From positions 1-24,902 of IMG/VR virus record IMGVR_UViG_3300037237_000040: a stretch of DNA of 24,902 nucleotides; one strand, given 5' to 3'. Source of the DNA: a virus. Shown here piece by piece: positions 8,528 to 16,500 of this stretch. Position numbers and translations under genes: made by a program. Below the pieces are notes generated by a model. The model was given only the letters and a program-made list of their open reading frames with translations. It did no database searches and had not been told where the DNA came from. Each line of letters opens with the position of its first letter. Positions within the stretch are counted from its first letter, which is position 1.

Positions 8528-8586
8528 TGCCGCAGCCGCCCAAAATCGGCTATCCAATTGGTGCCGTGGTCGCAGACGACTTCTAG
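8527..8586 (+). CDS. Tiny ORF (19 aa), coupled to the upstream stop
   Basis: ATG at 8527 overlaps the TAA of the coiled-coil gene as TAATG, the same coupling used by real genes in this window. The peptide MPQPPKIGYPIGAVVADDF ends at TAG 8584-8586. It occupies most of a gap that would otherwise be non-coding. No homologue is recognised, and an ORF this short can arise by chance. Confidence 0.25.
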   Translation: MPQPPKIGYPIGAVVADDF

Positions 8587-8623
8587 TAGTATCATCGAAT
8601 CAAACATCCGGGAAGGAGTACCA

Positions 8624-8818
8624 ATGAGCAAACCTCAGCCAGAGGAGCCTAGCAGCCCACCAATCGAACCTTTCCCTAAGCCGCAGCCCGAGCCAGCCAC
8701 AGAGAATCCCAAGGGCCAGCCCAAAGGAGCCACGCTGCACAATCCCCGGCGTGACCATGAGCCTACACTTGAGGAAGTGTCGGATTACCAAGAAAAGGCG
8801 AAGAGGGGAGCAAACTAA
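8624..8818 (+). CDS. Small proline-rich hydrophilic protein, unknown
   Basis: This is a 64-aa protein starting at ATG 8624, with a strong ribosome-binding site GGAAGGAG at 8611-8618. The first half is Pro/Glu/Lys-rich (PEEPSSPPIEPFPKPQPEP) and probably disordered. The end is charged (EEVSDYQEKAKRG). There is no signal peptide or membrane segment. Function not recognised; it lies inside the lysis block. Confidence 0.6.
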   Translation: MSKPQPEEPSSPPIEPFPKPQPEPATENPKGQPKGATLHNPRRDHEPTLEEVSDYQEKAKRGAN

Positions 8819-8820
8819 TC

Positions 8821-9300
8821 ATGAACACACCAAAGCATTACCAGAAATTACAATCCGAGGCAAAGCATCACAATGAAGAGTCGCCATACTTTCCGGGGAC
8901 TAACGTGCCGATGGGCTTGCCTGAGCACAAAGAGGAATGCACAGATCGCCCGCAACAGATAGGGTGGGGTCAAGTAAAGAAAAACTTCAAACCAGTGGAA
9001 GGTTGGGTAGATTCTTATATCCAAATGTGCGGACCGGGAGAAGGGGCATTTCCCGTATGGACATCTCAGCATGTGCCTCTGCCTTGCGTTCACTTTGGTG
9101 ATCTTGAGGTAGGCGAGCATTTTATCTGGGGCGACAAGGAACACGTTAAATTGCCGGAAATTGGTTCGGGTCCTTTGCAGTTTGGGTCTACACACCATTT
9201 TGGATTCGTCAACTGCATTCAGGTTGGAACCCTCCAGCTTTGCGGCATGGGGCCTTTAGTGGAAGTAACAAGAATCGCAGAAGTGCAACAGGCAGCATAG
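8821..9300 (+). CDS. Unknown 159-aa protein
   Basis: The ATG at 8821 lies two bases after the previous stop, with GGGGAG upstream at about 8805-8810. The protein is rich in His, Gly and Cys (five Cys) and has no membrane segment. The second half starts with HFGDLEVGEHFIWGD and VKLPEIG, which recalls small phage domains of the F-x-D-L-x-V-G-E-x-F type that form a compact beta fold, but no function is known for them. It sits between the proline-rich protein and the holin candidate. Confidence 0.6.
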   Translation: MNTPKHYQKLQSEAKHHNEESPYFPGTNVPMGLPEHKEECTDRPQQIGWGQVKKNFKPVEGWVDSYIQMCGPGEGAFPVWTSQHVPLPCVHFGDLEVGEHFIWGDKEHVKLPEIGSGPLQFGSTHHFGFVNCIQVGTLQLCGMGPLVEVTRIAEVQQAA

Positions 9301-9310
9301 AGAGGACACA

Positions 9311-9625
9311 ATGCAAAGCTGGCCACAGCCCTTCTGGGCAATCCTGATCGCAATGATGGGGTTCTCCCTCGCCATCGTTGTGCTGATGAATCAGAGTAAC
9401 GACCAAATCAAAGTAGCAGTTCTTGCCGTCGCTAGTTCGCTCGTCTCAGGCGCTCTCGGAGCCTTCGCGGGTGCGGCTCACAGTCAAGCCAACAGTAGCA
9501 CCACCGCGACCGGCCCCAACACCACCATCAATCAGCCCACTCCAGTTGCGCCACAGGTCAACGGGGTACCGATCCAAGTCCCTATTCAGGCGGTAGAACC
9601 GCCGCAGCCGAAACAAGGAGCATAG
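9311..9625 (+). CDS. Holin candidate with two transmembrane helices
   Basis: This is a 104-aa protein. Residues 8-26 and 34-54 are two hydrophobic helices joined by a short polar loop (NQSNDQIK), followed by a long polar, Pro/Thr/Gln-rich tail. AGAGGA at 9301-9306 is the ribosome-binding site. Two-helix small proteins close to a lysozyme-like gene are typical of class II holins, which permeabilise the inner membrane and release or activate the endolysin. The charged tail common to holins is replaced here by a neutral proline-rich one. Assignment rests on topology and position only. Confidence 0.6.
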   Translation: MQSWPQPFWAILIAMMGFSLAIVVLMNQSNDQIKVAVLAVASSLVSGALGAFAGAAHSQANSSTTATGPNTTINQPTPVAPQVNGVPIQVPIQAVEPPQPKQGA

Positions 9626-10078
9626 ATGAAACTCAGAGACAAAAACGCACTGCACTTTTTTCTAATAGCAGCAGCTTTCATAGTGATGTTCACACCGGAT
9701 ATAGTGGGATGCGCGACAGCTACCACTCCAGCCGTTCCGTTGGCACCGGGGTACATCAATTCAGCCGATCAAACGATGGGACAGATCCTCTCGGGAGCGA
9801 GGGGCTTTTACAGCACAGTCCAGTGCGAAACTCAGGGGTTGAACTGGTCGCAGGCAACAAATCTGTGCGTAGCGGACCCGAATATCACAACCCCGCTAGT
9901 TCTGAGCACGACGACGAAGGCAGTCTTCAACGACTTCGGAGTAAGCCTGAACGCGACGAATCAAGTTTACTTGGCCTACCATGCCGGGACAGCAACACAG
10001 GCAGCAGCGCAGGCAGCGGTGACCGCATTACAAGCCAAGCAGAACGCATTGCCAATAGTATCGGGGGTTACCCAGTGA
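9626..10078 (+). CDS. Possible lipoprotein of the lysis block
   Basis: This is a 150-aa protein whose ATG directly follows the previous TAG, with AAGGAG at 9615-9620. A hydrophobic N-terminus (residues 9-23) precedes I-V-G-C at 26-29, which fits a lipobox, but Pro24 and Asp25 just before it are unusual, so plain membrane anchoring is an alternative. The mature part is Ala/Thr-rich with two further cysteines and a helical Ala/Gln-rich end (TQAAAQAAVTALQAKQ). Its position beside holin and endolysin candidates would suit an outer-membrane spanin, but no i-spanin partner is obvious. Confidence 0.55.
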   Translation: MKLRDKNALHFFLIAAAFIVMFTPDIVGCATATTPAVPLAPGYINSADQTMGQILSGARGFYSTVQCETQGLNWSQATNLCVADPNITTPLVLSTTTKAVFNDFGVSLNATNQVYLAYHAGTATQAAAQAAVTALQAKQNALPIVSGVTQ

Positions 10079-10464
10079 GCACAATTCCTGTACCAGCGCC
10101 CTCTACCGGCTTCGATTGGAAGTCACTGATAAACGTGGTCGAACTTGCAGGTAATACTGCGCTCACGTTCTTGATTCCGGGTGGTGCAGCAGTGGCAGCT
10201 TTGGCCGCATCGCTTGAGAATGCTATCAACCCGCTCTTGCAAAGCATCGGCACTAAACCTTCAGTGGCGACCGAAATTCTGACCGTCTACGCGACCATCA
10301 TCGGCATCCTGACTACGCTCAAAGCTCAGCCGGGATTACCAGCCACCGAACTTGCCACCATTGATGCGTATATGATTTCAGCGCAGAACGGAACGGCTAC
10401 CTACATTCAGGCGCAGAGCGGCTACAACCCGGCAAATTACACGCCGGTCACACCAATCGTTTAG
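10075..10464 (+). CDS. Unknown 129-aa protein with hydrophobic segments
   Basis: The start is the GTG at 10075, overlapping the previous stop as GTGA, with a G-run at about 10062-10066 as weak ribosome-binding site. Reading further upstream in this frame only shadows the preceding gene. After MSTIPVPAPSTGFDW come hydrophobic stretches (about residues 17-48 and 68-83) interrupted by P-G-G, then a polar end. It may be membrane-associated. Translational coupling between the lipoprotein and endolysin genes suggests a lysis role, but no family is recognised. Confidence 0.6.
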   Translation: MSTIPVPAPSTGFDWKSLINVVELAGNTALTFLIPGGAAVAALAASLENAINPLLQSIGTKPSVATEILTVYATIIGILTTLKAQPGLPATELATIDAYMISAQNGTATYIQAQSGYNPANYTPVTPIV

Positions 10465-10471
10465 GAGCACC

Positions 10472-10894
10472 ATGCCATTGACAGTTCTTGTAGCGATGTC
10501 TAAAGTTGAGGGTTTCGGGGAGCCGGGAGAGATCCCAACCGTAGCCAACAACCCTCTTGACCTTATCTACTGCGACGAATCTATTCACTTCGGTGCTACA
10601 GGACAGCACCTTCACGCCAACGGGACTCCTTCAGGATTTGCCCAGTTCGCAAGCGTGGATGATCCCACAACAGGAGGCTGGCAGGCAGGACGGCGCTGGC
10701 TGTCTGTACCGGCACATTTCGATGCAAACAGGAACCTTATCGGCGGTTACATGGGAGCAACCATCTCACAAGCCATCAACCGCTTCGCTCCCGGCTCGCA
10801 GAAAGGCAACAACCCACTGGCTTATGTTACGGCTGTTTGCGAAAAAACAGGGTTGACTCCACAAACGATCCTCACGCCAACAAATTTAGGGTAG
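10472..10894 (+). CDS. Lysozyme/transglycosylase-like endolysin
   Basis: This is a 140-aa protein with TTAGGAGCACC (10462-10472) providing the ribosome-binding site. The sequence follows a lysozyme-like pattern used by small phage endolysins: an early helix carrying the presumed catalytic Glu (A-M-S-K-V-E-G, Glu13), an N-N-P motif (26-28), G-F-A-Q-F (about 55-59), a GW-x-A-x-R-R-W-L helix, then a G-A-T-I-x-Q-A-I-N-R-F-A-P helix and N-P-L-A-Y-V-x-x-V-C-x-x-T-G-L. Enzymes of this type cut the glycan strands of peptidoglycan. There is no signal peptide, so it should depend on a holin. It is the last gene before the terminator at 10933. Confidence 0.7.
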   Translation: MPLTVLVAMSKVEGFGEPGEIPTVANNPLDLIYCDESIHFGATGQHLHANGTPSGFAQFASVDDPTTGGWQAGRRWLSVPAHFDANRNLIGGYMGATISQAINRFAPGSQKGNNPLAYVTAVCEKTGLTPQTILTPTNLG

Positions 10895-10932
10895 TATAGT
10901 TTGTAAAGTGAATCACGAGTCCATCGGGAGAG

Positions 10933-10957
10933 GGGCAGGCTTAGGCTTGCCCTTTTT
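10933..10957 (+). terminator. Intrinsic terminator after the endolysin gene
   Basis: GGGCAGGC (10933-10940) pairs with GGCTTGCC-type sequence at 10945-10952 around a TTAG loop, an 8-bp stem with one G-U pair, followed directly by five T. It separates the lysis block from the HNH gene. Confidence 0.8.
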
Positions 10958-10974
10958 GCGTGTAGGAGGTTGAT

Positions 10975-11601
10975 GTGCCGACTGAGAGCAATGTTGTAGA
11001 GATCGGACGTAGACACAAATCTCCACCCGACTGGACTGGTCAGGTGTTCGGTAGGCTCACGGTCATAAAATTTTCTGGTGTGGATAGGCATGGCCAAAGA
11101 ATGTGGCTGTGCAAGTGTGCTTGTGGAAAAGAAACAACACGGCCAGCAGGAACCCTAAAAAGCGGCAATACAAAAAGTTGTGGATGTCTTCATTTTGAAC
11201 TTCTTAAGGTTCCAAAAGGTAAGCATCCAGAGTGGGGAGTTGGTTATGGCATCGGCGCTAGGAACACCATAATCTCCTGCTATAAGAAGAGGGCGAAAGA
11301 CGGCGGTAGAGTGTGGAATCTAACTACAGATCAGGCTGAATCTATTTTTCGAGGGAACTGCCATTATTGCGGGAAGGAACCGTCGCACAAGTCTGCGAGC
11401 AAAAAGATGAATGGTGGATATGTTTACAACGGAATTGATCGCATCGACAACTCCAAAGGATACGAAAATGGCAATGTTGTTTCGTGTTGTAGGCGATGCA
11501 ATATGGCCAAGAACGACATGCCGTATGAAGAATTTGTAAACTGGATTGAGCGCGTCCATTCTCGTCTAGTTGAACAAGTTGAGAGGAAATGTGCCAGTTG
11601 A
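10975..11601 (+). CDS. HNH homing-type endonuclease
   Basis: This is a 208-aa protein starting with GTG at 10975, with AGGAGG at 10964-10969. The N-terminal part (about 22-72) is the phage DNA-binding module GQVFGRLTVI ... CKCACG ... SCGCL, with Cys46/48/50/69/71 likely holding zinc. The C-terminal HNH nuclease has Cys129/Cys132 (C-H-Y-C), the I-D-R-I-D core (154-158), Asn167, C-C-R-R-C (171-175) and Asn180. Such enzymes cut DNA and spread themselves as free-standing homing genes. The gene is A/T-richer than its neighbours (bases 11161-11220 hold 22 G/C of 60), lies just after a terminator, and overlaps the next gene by 11 bases. All of this fits insertion into the late region. Confidence 0.9.
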   Translation: MPTESNVVEIGRRHKSPPDWTGQVFGRLTVIKFSGVDRHGQRMWLCKCACGKETTRPAGTLKSGNTKSCGCLHFELLKVPKGKHPEWGVGYGIGARNTIISCYKKRAKDGGRVWNLTTDQAESIFRGNCHYCGKEPSHKSASKKMNGGYVYNGIDRIDNSKGYENGNVVSCCRRCNMAKNDMPYEEFVNWIERVHSRLVEQVERKCAS

Positions 11602-11767
11602 CACCTTCAAATCCGAAGAAGCCTATCGAAAGTGGAACGCATACAGGCACACTCACGATATAAAGGCTCCGCATCTCAAGAAAGTTTGCATCAAAGGAAA
11701 AGGTTGTCACAAAGTCAAGCATGGCAAACAAAAGACACAGAAACGGGTAGCGGGAAAACGAGGCTAA
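11591..11767 (+). CDS. Small basic protein with KRVAGKRG tail
   Basis: This is a 58-aa protein. GTG at 11591 is preferred because GAGAGG (11581-11586) precedes it; an in-frame ATG at 11570 would give seven more residues inside the HNH gene. The N-terminal part has a conserved-looking FKSEEAYRKWNAYRHTH helix, then a C-x-K-G-K-G-C segment, and the last 20 residues are mostly Lys/Gly/Gln ending QKRVAGKRG. It may bind DNA or be a virion component. Its tail resembles those of three other proteins here. Confidence 0.65.
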   Translation: MPVDTFKSEEAYRKWNAYRHTHDIKAPHLKKVCIKGKGCHKVKHGKQKTQKRVAGKRG

Positions 11768-11768
11768 T

Positions 11769-12035
11769 ATGGCACAGGATTACGGAGCGGCACAACCGAT
11801 TGCTGATGTATTCAAGAAGGTCTATAGGGCAGTAAGCGGGACTGCTGATGCCATACCAACCCCCGAGAAGAAGGCCGATACATCGTGGCACGACGACGAA
11901 GTGAAGAAGGCTAACGAGTCGTTTAAGGCCGCTGCGGAGAAGCGTAAGGTTGGCGGCGCGGAAGGAAAAACAGGAACAACGCAAAAAAAGACAGGGGCAA
12001 AAAAGACGCTAAAGAGAGTTGCAGGAACAAAGTAA
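11769..12035 (+). CDS. Small lysine/alanine-rich protein with KRVAGTK tail
   Basis: This is an 88-aa protein starting one base after the previous stop, with ACGAGG at 11759-11764. The N-terminal third (IADVFKKVYRAVSGT) is helical, the middle is charged (WHDDEVKKANESFKAA), and the end is a histone-tail-like run of Lys, Gly and Thr closing with KKTLKRVAGTK. No known domain. The clustering with two other basic proteins suggests nucleic-acid binding or packaging inside the virion, which is inference. Confidence 0.65.
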   Translation: MAQDYGAAQPIADVFKKVYRAVSGTADAIPTPEKKADTSWHDDEVKKANESFKAAAEKRKVGGAEGKTGTTQKKTGAKKTLKRVAGTK

Positions 12036-12054
12036 CGACACAAGGAGAACAATC

Positions 12055-12201
12055 ATGTTTGGTGAAATCGATTCGAGTGAGCAGGAAGACGTTAAGCCAG
12101 CCAAGAAACACCATAAGGTAGCATCTGGCGGCAAGAAAAAGGCCAAGAAACATCACAGCAAGAAAAAGCACGCGCACAAGAAGATCGCATCGAAGGGCTG
12201 A
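12055..12201 (+). CDS. Very small His/Lys-rich protein with KKIASKG tail
   Basis: This is a 48-aa protein starting at ATG 12055 with AAGGAG at 12042-12047; the longer frame from 12019 lies inside the previous gene and lacks a site. An acidic start (MFGEIDSSEQEDV) is followed by Lys/His blocks (KKHHKVASGGKKKAKKHH...) and the end HKKIASKG. Strongly basic, probably unstructured, possibly DNA-binding. Function not recognised. Confidence 0.6.
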   Translation: MFGEIDSSEQEDVKPAKKHHKVASGGKKKAKKHHSKKKHAHKKIASKG

Positions 12202-12221
12202 AAAAGAGTTAGACTGGGTGC

Positions 12222-13538
12222 ATGGCAGGAATATTTCAATGGTTGACGCTCACACAGGCTAAAACGCAGCTTGCGCAGCGGCTCAATGACCCTACGTTCC
12301 AATTTTGGACGCAAGCGGAATTGACGATTTACATCTCACAGGCATTGAGAATGTTCAATTCTTTGACTTGGACTTGGAGACAAGATTTCCAGTACAACGA
12401 CCCTATCAACCTCTGGAACTCTCTGGGATTGCTTTCTGGATCGCCACGGCAGAGGACATTATTTGACACTTACTGCTATACAGAAATGCAGTACATGCTG
12501 TTGGAGCCGCCGTCTGGCCAAACGTGGACTGGAACCAACCAGTTCAACATCAGCGTTTTTTCTCAGGCTCTTCAGCGCCGCAGGGATGAAATGTTGCAAC
12601 TGAGCAACTGCAATCAAAGCCTAATGGCTGGGGTCGCATTGACGCCGGGGACGATCAGGACTGAACTACCAGACTCTGTGATTGACGTGGAGCGCGTCAG
12701 GTACATTCCAGCCATAGGAAGCCCTAACACGCTCTCTAGAGATGATACGGTCGCACAGGAGTTCTACGAAGCTCCTCTTTACCAGCTTCAATTCGGAACA
12801 CCTCAAACATTCTCGCTATCGTCTGAACCGCCTCTGTCGTGGCAGGTAGACGTTCCTCCCGCTCAACCCGGAACTTACGAAGCCATCGTGCTGCAATCAG
12901 GAGCGCCGTTTAATCCGCCTACGCCGACGCTGATTGGCATCCCAGATGATTTTGTTTTTGTGTTGGAATTTGGCGCTTTAGCAGATTTGCTTGGCCAAGA
13001 GTCAGAGTCAACCGACCATGAGCGTGCAGATTATTGCATGAAGAGGTATCAGGAAGGTCTCGAACTGATGCTTAAAACTCCGTGGATCGGTCTCGGAAAA
13101 GTAAATGGAGTGGCTGTCAGTATTGATTCTATCTTCTCTTTGGATCAGTATGATGTTAACTGGGATTCAAACCCAAGTGGCTTTGGACCTGTACTGGTAG
13201 CTGGAGGCGTTGACAATATCGCCGCACCTTTGGCGCAGGGCATAGGCGTAACCGTATTAGGCAATGCCCCAATATTGGATAGCACTGGTACGTATGTCCA
13301 GATAAGCCGCCCTATGGCCGACACCATGTTTGATTTAGCTCAGGCGAGAGCGGCGTTCAAGCAGGGCGGAGGCGAATTCAAGGCAGTAGTGGAACTTGAG
13401 AAGAGAGCATTCCAAGCATGTGAAGCTGAAAGAGTACGCCTAAAGAGCCAAGGGGCTTTCTCGGATTTCTTCGATGAGCGCGGAAGACAACAGGAACGAG
13501 ATATGAACCGCTTCAATGCCGCCAATAAAGGAAAATGA
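12222..13538 (+). CDS. Probable neck/adaptor-type virion protein
   Basis: This is a 438-aa protein. The N-terminus (about 8-55) is helical with the pattern TLTQAKTQLAQRLND-x-x-F-W-T-x-A-E-L-x-x-Y-I-x-x-A-L-R, ending in a Trp-rich stretch (SLTWTWRQDF). This recalls head-tail adaptor or neck proteins of phages with short tails. The middle is beta-rich, and the C-terminal 70 residues are helical and charged (AQARAAFKQGG ... DERGRQQERDMNRFN). No strong ribosome-binding site precedes ATG 12222, unlike its neighbours. It directly precedes the nozzle-like gene, an order seen in podovirus-type tails. The exact family is not identified. Confidence 0.55.
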   Translation: MAGIFQWLTLTQAKTQLAQRLNDPTFQFWTQAELTIYISQALRMFNSLTWTWRQDFQYNDPINLWNSLGLLSGSPRQRTLFDTYCYTEMQYMLLEPPSGQTWTGTNQFNISVFSQALQRRRDEMLQLSNCNQSLMAGVALTPGTIRTELPDSVIDVERVRYIPAIGSPNTLSRDDTVAQEFYEAPLYQLQFGTPQTFSLSSEPPLSWQVDVPPAQPGTYEAIVLQSGAPFNPPTPTLIGIPDDFVFVLEFGALADLLGQESESTDHERADYCMKRYQEGLELMLKTPWIGLGKVNGVAVSIDSIFSLDQYDVNWDSNPSGFGPVLVAGGVDNIAAPLAQGIGVTVLGNAPILDSTGTYVQISRPMADTMFDLAQARAAFKQGGGEFKAVVELEKRAFQACEAERVRLKSQGAFSDFFDERGRQQERDMNRFNAANKGK

Positions 13539-13555
13539 TGTAAACTAAGGGCATC

Positions 13556-13581
13556 TTATCGCTATCCGGGAGAGGCGATGG
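13556..13581 (+). promoter_or_regulatory. Leader hairpin with CCGGGAGAG loop upstream of the nozzle-like gene
   Basis: In the 57-base gap before ATG 13596, TTATCGC (13556-13562) pairs with GCGATGG (13575-13581), two pairs being G-U, leaving the 12-base loop TATCCGGGAGAG. A -10-like TAAACT lies upstream at 13541-13546, but no good -35 is visible. The ribosome-binding site GAAGG follows at 13585-13589. It could be a leader structure controlling translation or part of a late promoter. Confidence 0.3.
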
Positions 13582-13595
13582 AGCGAAGGTAAAGT

Positions 13596-16500
13596 ATGGC
13601 TCTCGGACCGTTCGACTTCAAGGGTTTCAGCGTCACTGACCCAATCAATCGCCTGAAATCAGGGGTTCTGACTCTGGCTGTCAACATCCGGGCTTACGCC
13701 CGTGGTGGAATCACCTTTCGCAACCTTCTTACAGCAGCTATTTATACACTTGGGGCGGCGGTACACAGCATAAGGCGCTTGAATGACACGACGCCCGCAG
13801 GCCCAAGTTCTGGATACTCCATAATCAACGGAGCAAGTACAACGTTATCTCTTTGGAACTCCGTAAGCGGGGTTCTTAACGTTGCCACGGGACTCAGCGG
13901 CAATCCAATCTCAATCGTTCCTTTTCGTCCGAATGCTTCAGTTCGGACTGAGGGCTACATCGGAGATTCTGCGCCACAGGGAAGCGTCACCCTAAATACT
14001 CAATATCTTGGTCTAAACAAGTTTGGACCGGCAGGTACGCCTGTAAACTTCGTTTCCAATGGCATGATGAAGGTTTCGAGTACCGGAATTTGCTGGAAAT
14101 CTGGCATAAAGGAGCCGCAGCTTGCTCCTGTGATCTCAACGCAGAGTTCAGTCATTCCTTTCGGTGTTGGAGGAATTGGTAACCTGCTTGCAACAGCAAT
14201 TCCGTGGTCAAATTATCTCGGCATGAACTCTGGCTACGATTACGGCGAAACCAGTGGGTACCCTGATCCAACTCCAGACGGAACAGCCCCCTTTGTCGTA
14301 GATGTACTGAACGCCTCTTTTGTCACCATCACACTCTCAGGGATGGCGAACATTAACGGCAATGCTGCCACAGTACCGACTACTCTTGGTCCTTCTACAA
14401 CCGCAACAACCAGCCCCGGCCACTACGTCATGGAGATGAGGACTGGCACAACTCCTCCTCCCACAGCTACTGTAGTCATTGGAGCGTTCACGGATGGGAA
14501 TGGAAATGTCATTCCGGCAGGCGTGGCACCGCTCTACATCCCATCAGTAGTCGATGTGGGCGCAGTCAATGGGGTGCTGCTTGGAATCACCGTCCCATAC
14601 GGTGCGGTTTCCTTCCAAATAGGAATCAACACCATTGGCAACAATATTCCACCCGGATTTGCTGGCAACTCAGGCGCGTTTAATCTGAGCGGAACTGTGA
14701 CAACCAATGCTCTCCCATCAGTGGTGTCGATCTTGGGAAAGCTCACGCTTTCCTATTGGGGCGATTCTCCTACAAGTGGCGCGGTATCAGAATATATATG
14801 GAAGAATCCTGACGATCCCGGTGGTAGCGGCGTGCCTCGATCACTTTCAACGGCGGTCGGGACTGCTACAGGAAACTCATTTATTTTTGACGCATCTTTT
14901 GGCGCTGCCGCCGTTCCGCCACAACTAACAGGGATTCCCGGTTTGCCCGGAACCGACATGATTACTGGGATTAGCGATGTCACTGTCGCTATGCTGTGGG
15001 CGCAGCTTACCCCTGAGAGCGTCGTGTCGGGGAGTCTGCCTGTATTCGCTTCTCCAATCACCGTTCCAGCCCCACAGAACACCAACAACACCACATACGG
15101 AAACTTCAATTTCTGCCTTACGGGTAACCTATACTTCCCATCTGGGGGAAATTTTACCCTCGTTCTTGGCAACAAAGACGACTTGATTTGGGGTATCGGC
15201 GGAGGAGTGACGCTAGTTTCCGCAACTGGAGAGTTGTATCAGTACAATACCGGCGTTGTTCCGACTACGTTAACGTCATCAACTGCCCAGACGCCGACAC
15301 TCTCTGATGATGGTCAGACGATCACTGTGGCGAACGGCTATCCGTTACTTCCAAGGGCATATTGGAAGGCTGGAGATGGTGGCAAGATTCAGCAAACTAC
15401 AGTGGTGGTAAGTGTGCCAGCGGCGGGCATTTATCCCATTGAAATAGATTATGATTTCTGGTATCACTCGGGACGCATTTTACTCTTGATGGCGACACCT
15501 TACGCCGGTGCTGTCACTACCGATAATCCTATAAGCATCATTCCTCCTCTTCCATCGAATGTCAGGCAGGACACTCAGTATCGTTACGTCTACAGGTCTT
15601 CGGCCACTGGAGCACTATCTAACCCATCTCCTGAATCAGCAGCAGAAACTATCCCTGTCGCGGCAAACACGATCACATCCCTTTGGTCCAACGACCCTCA
15701 AGTGGATGTGGTTGACTACTACCGCATCGACTCAGTTGTTGGCAGCTTTACGTATGTTGCCACAGGACCAAACGACGATCTAGGCACAGTGGTTGGAACC
15801 AACACATCGATTAGTGATTCGCTCACTGATACAGAACTTGGCAGTCAACTTCTTGAGTACGACAACTTTGAGCCGTTCCCTTCAATCGACCTTCCGCAAA
15901 AAGGAATTGTCAACGTATCTGGAGGTGTCATTACTTGGGTTTCTGGTGGAGCGATAGGAGGGGCAGCAACAGGATTTAATATACGTTGGCTGGCAGGAAC
16001 TGAGATTCTTATCGGCTCTCCTACGTCCCTTGTCTACACGTTCATTGCGCGTCCTACGTCTGGCATAAGCGTAACGATTCCAAATGTTCCTGATGGAACG
16101 AACTTGGCTTATGAAATACCAGAGCCAATTCTAGCTGCACAGCCGTTGCCGTACATGTGGGGTCCGACAGACAACATCAACTTTGCTTTTGCGGTTGGAG
16201 ATCCACTCAGGCCGGGAACGCTTTACTGGTGCAAGGGATCGAACTTAGATTCCGCTCCTGATACGAATCAGCAGGACGTGACTGACCCATCCGAAGCACT
16301 TGTGAACGGAGCGATTGCTGGTGGACTTGGCGTGCTGTTCTCGATTAAGCGTGGTTGGCTAATTTTGCCAAGTTTCGCCAATTCTACTGCAACCGCCACA
16401 GGAACTACTGGATCAACTTGGACATTACAGGAATCCTCAATTACCAGAGGACTGTACATCCCACGTTGCGTGTGCGTGTCTGGTGGAGGACTGATCTTTT

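Noticed and set aside
10853-10900. Promoter formed by TTGACT (10853) and TATAGT (10895)
   Set aside because: The spacer is 36 bases, far longer than the usual 16-18, and the TTGACT lies inside the endolysin gene.
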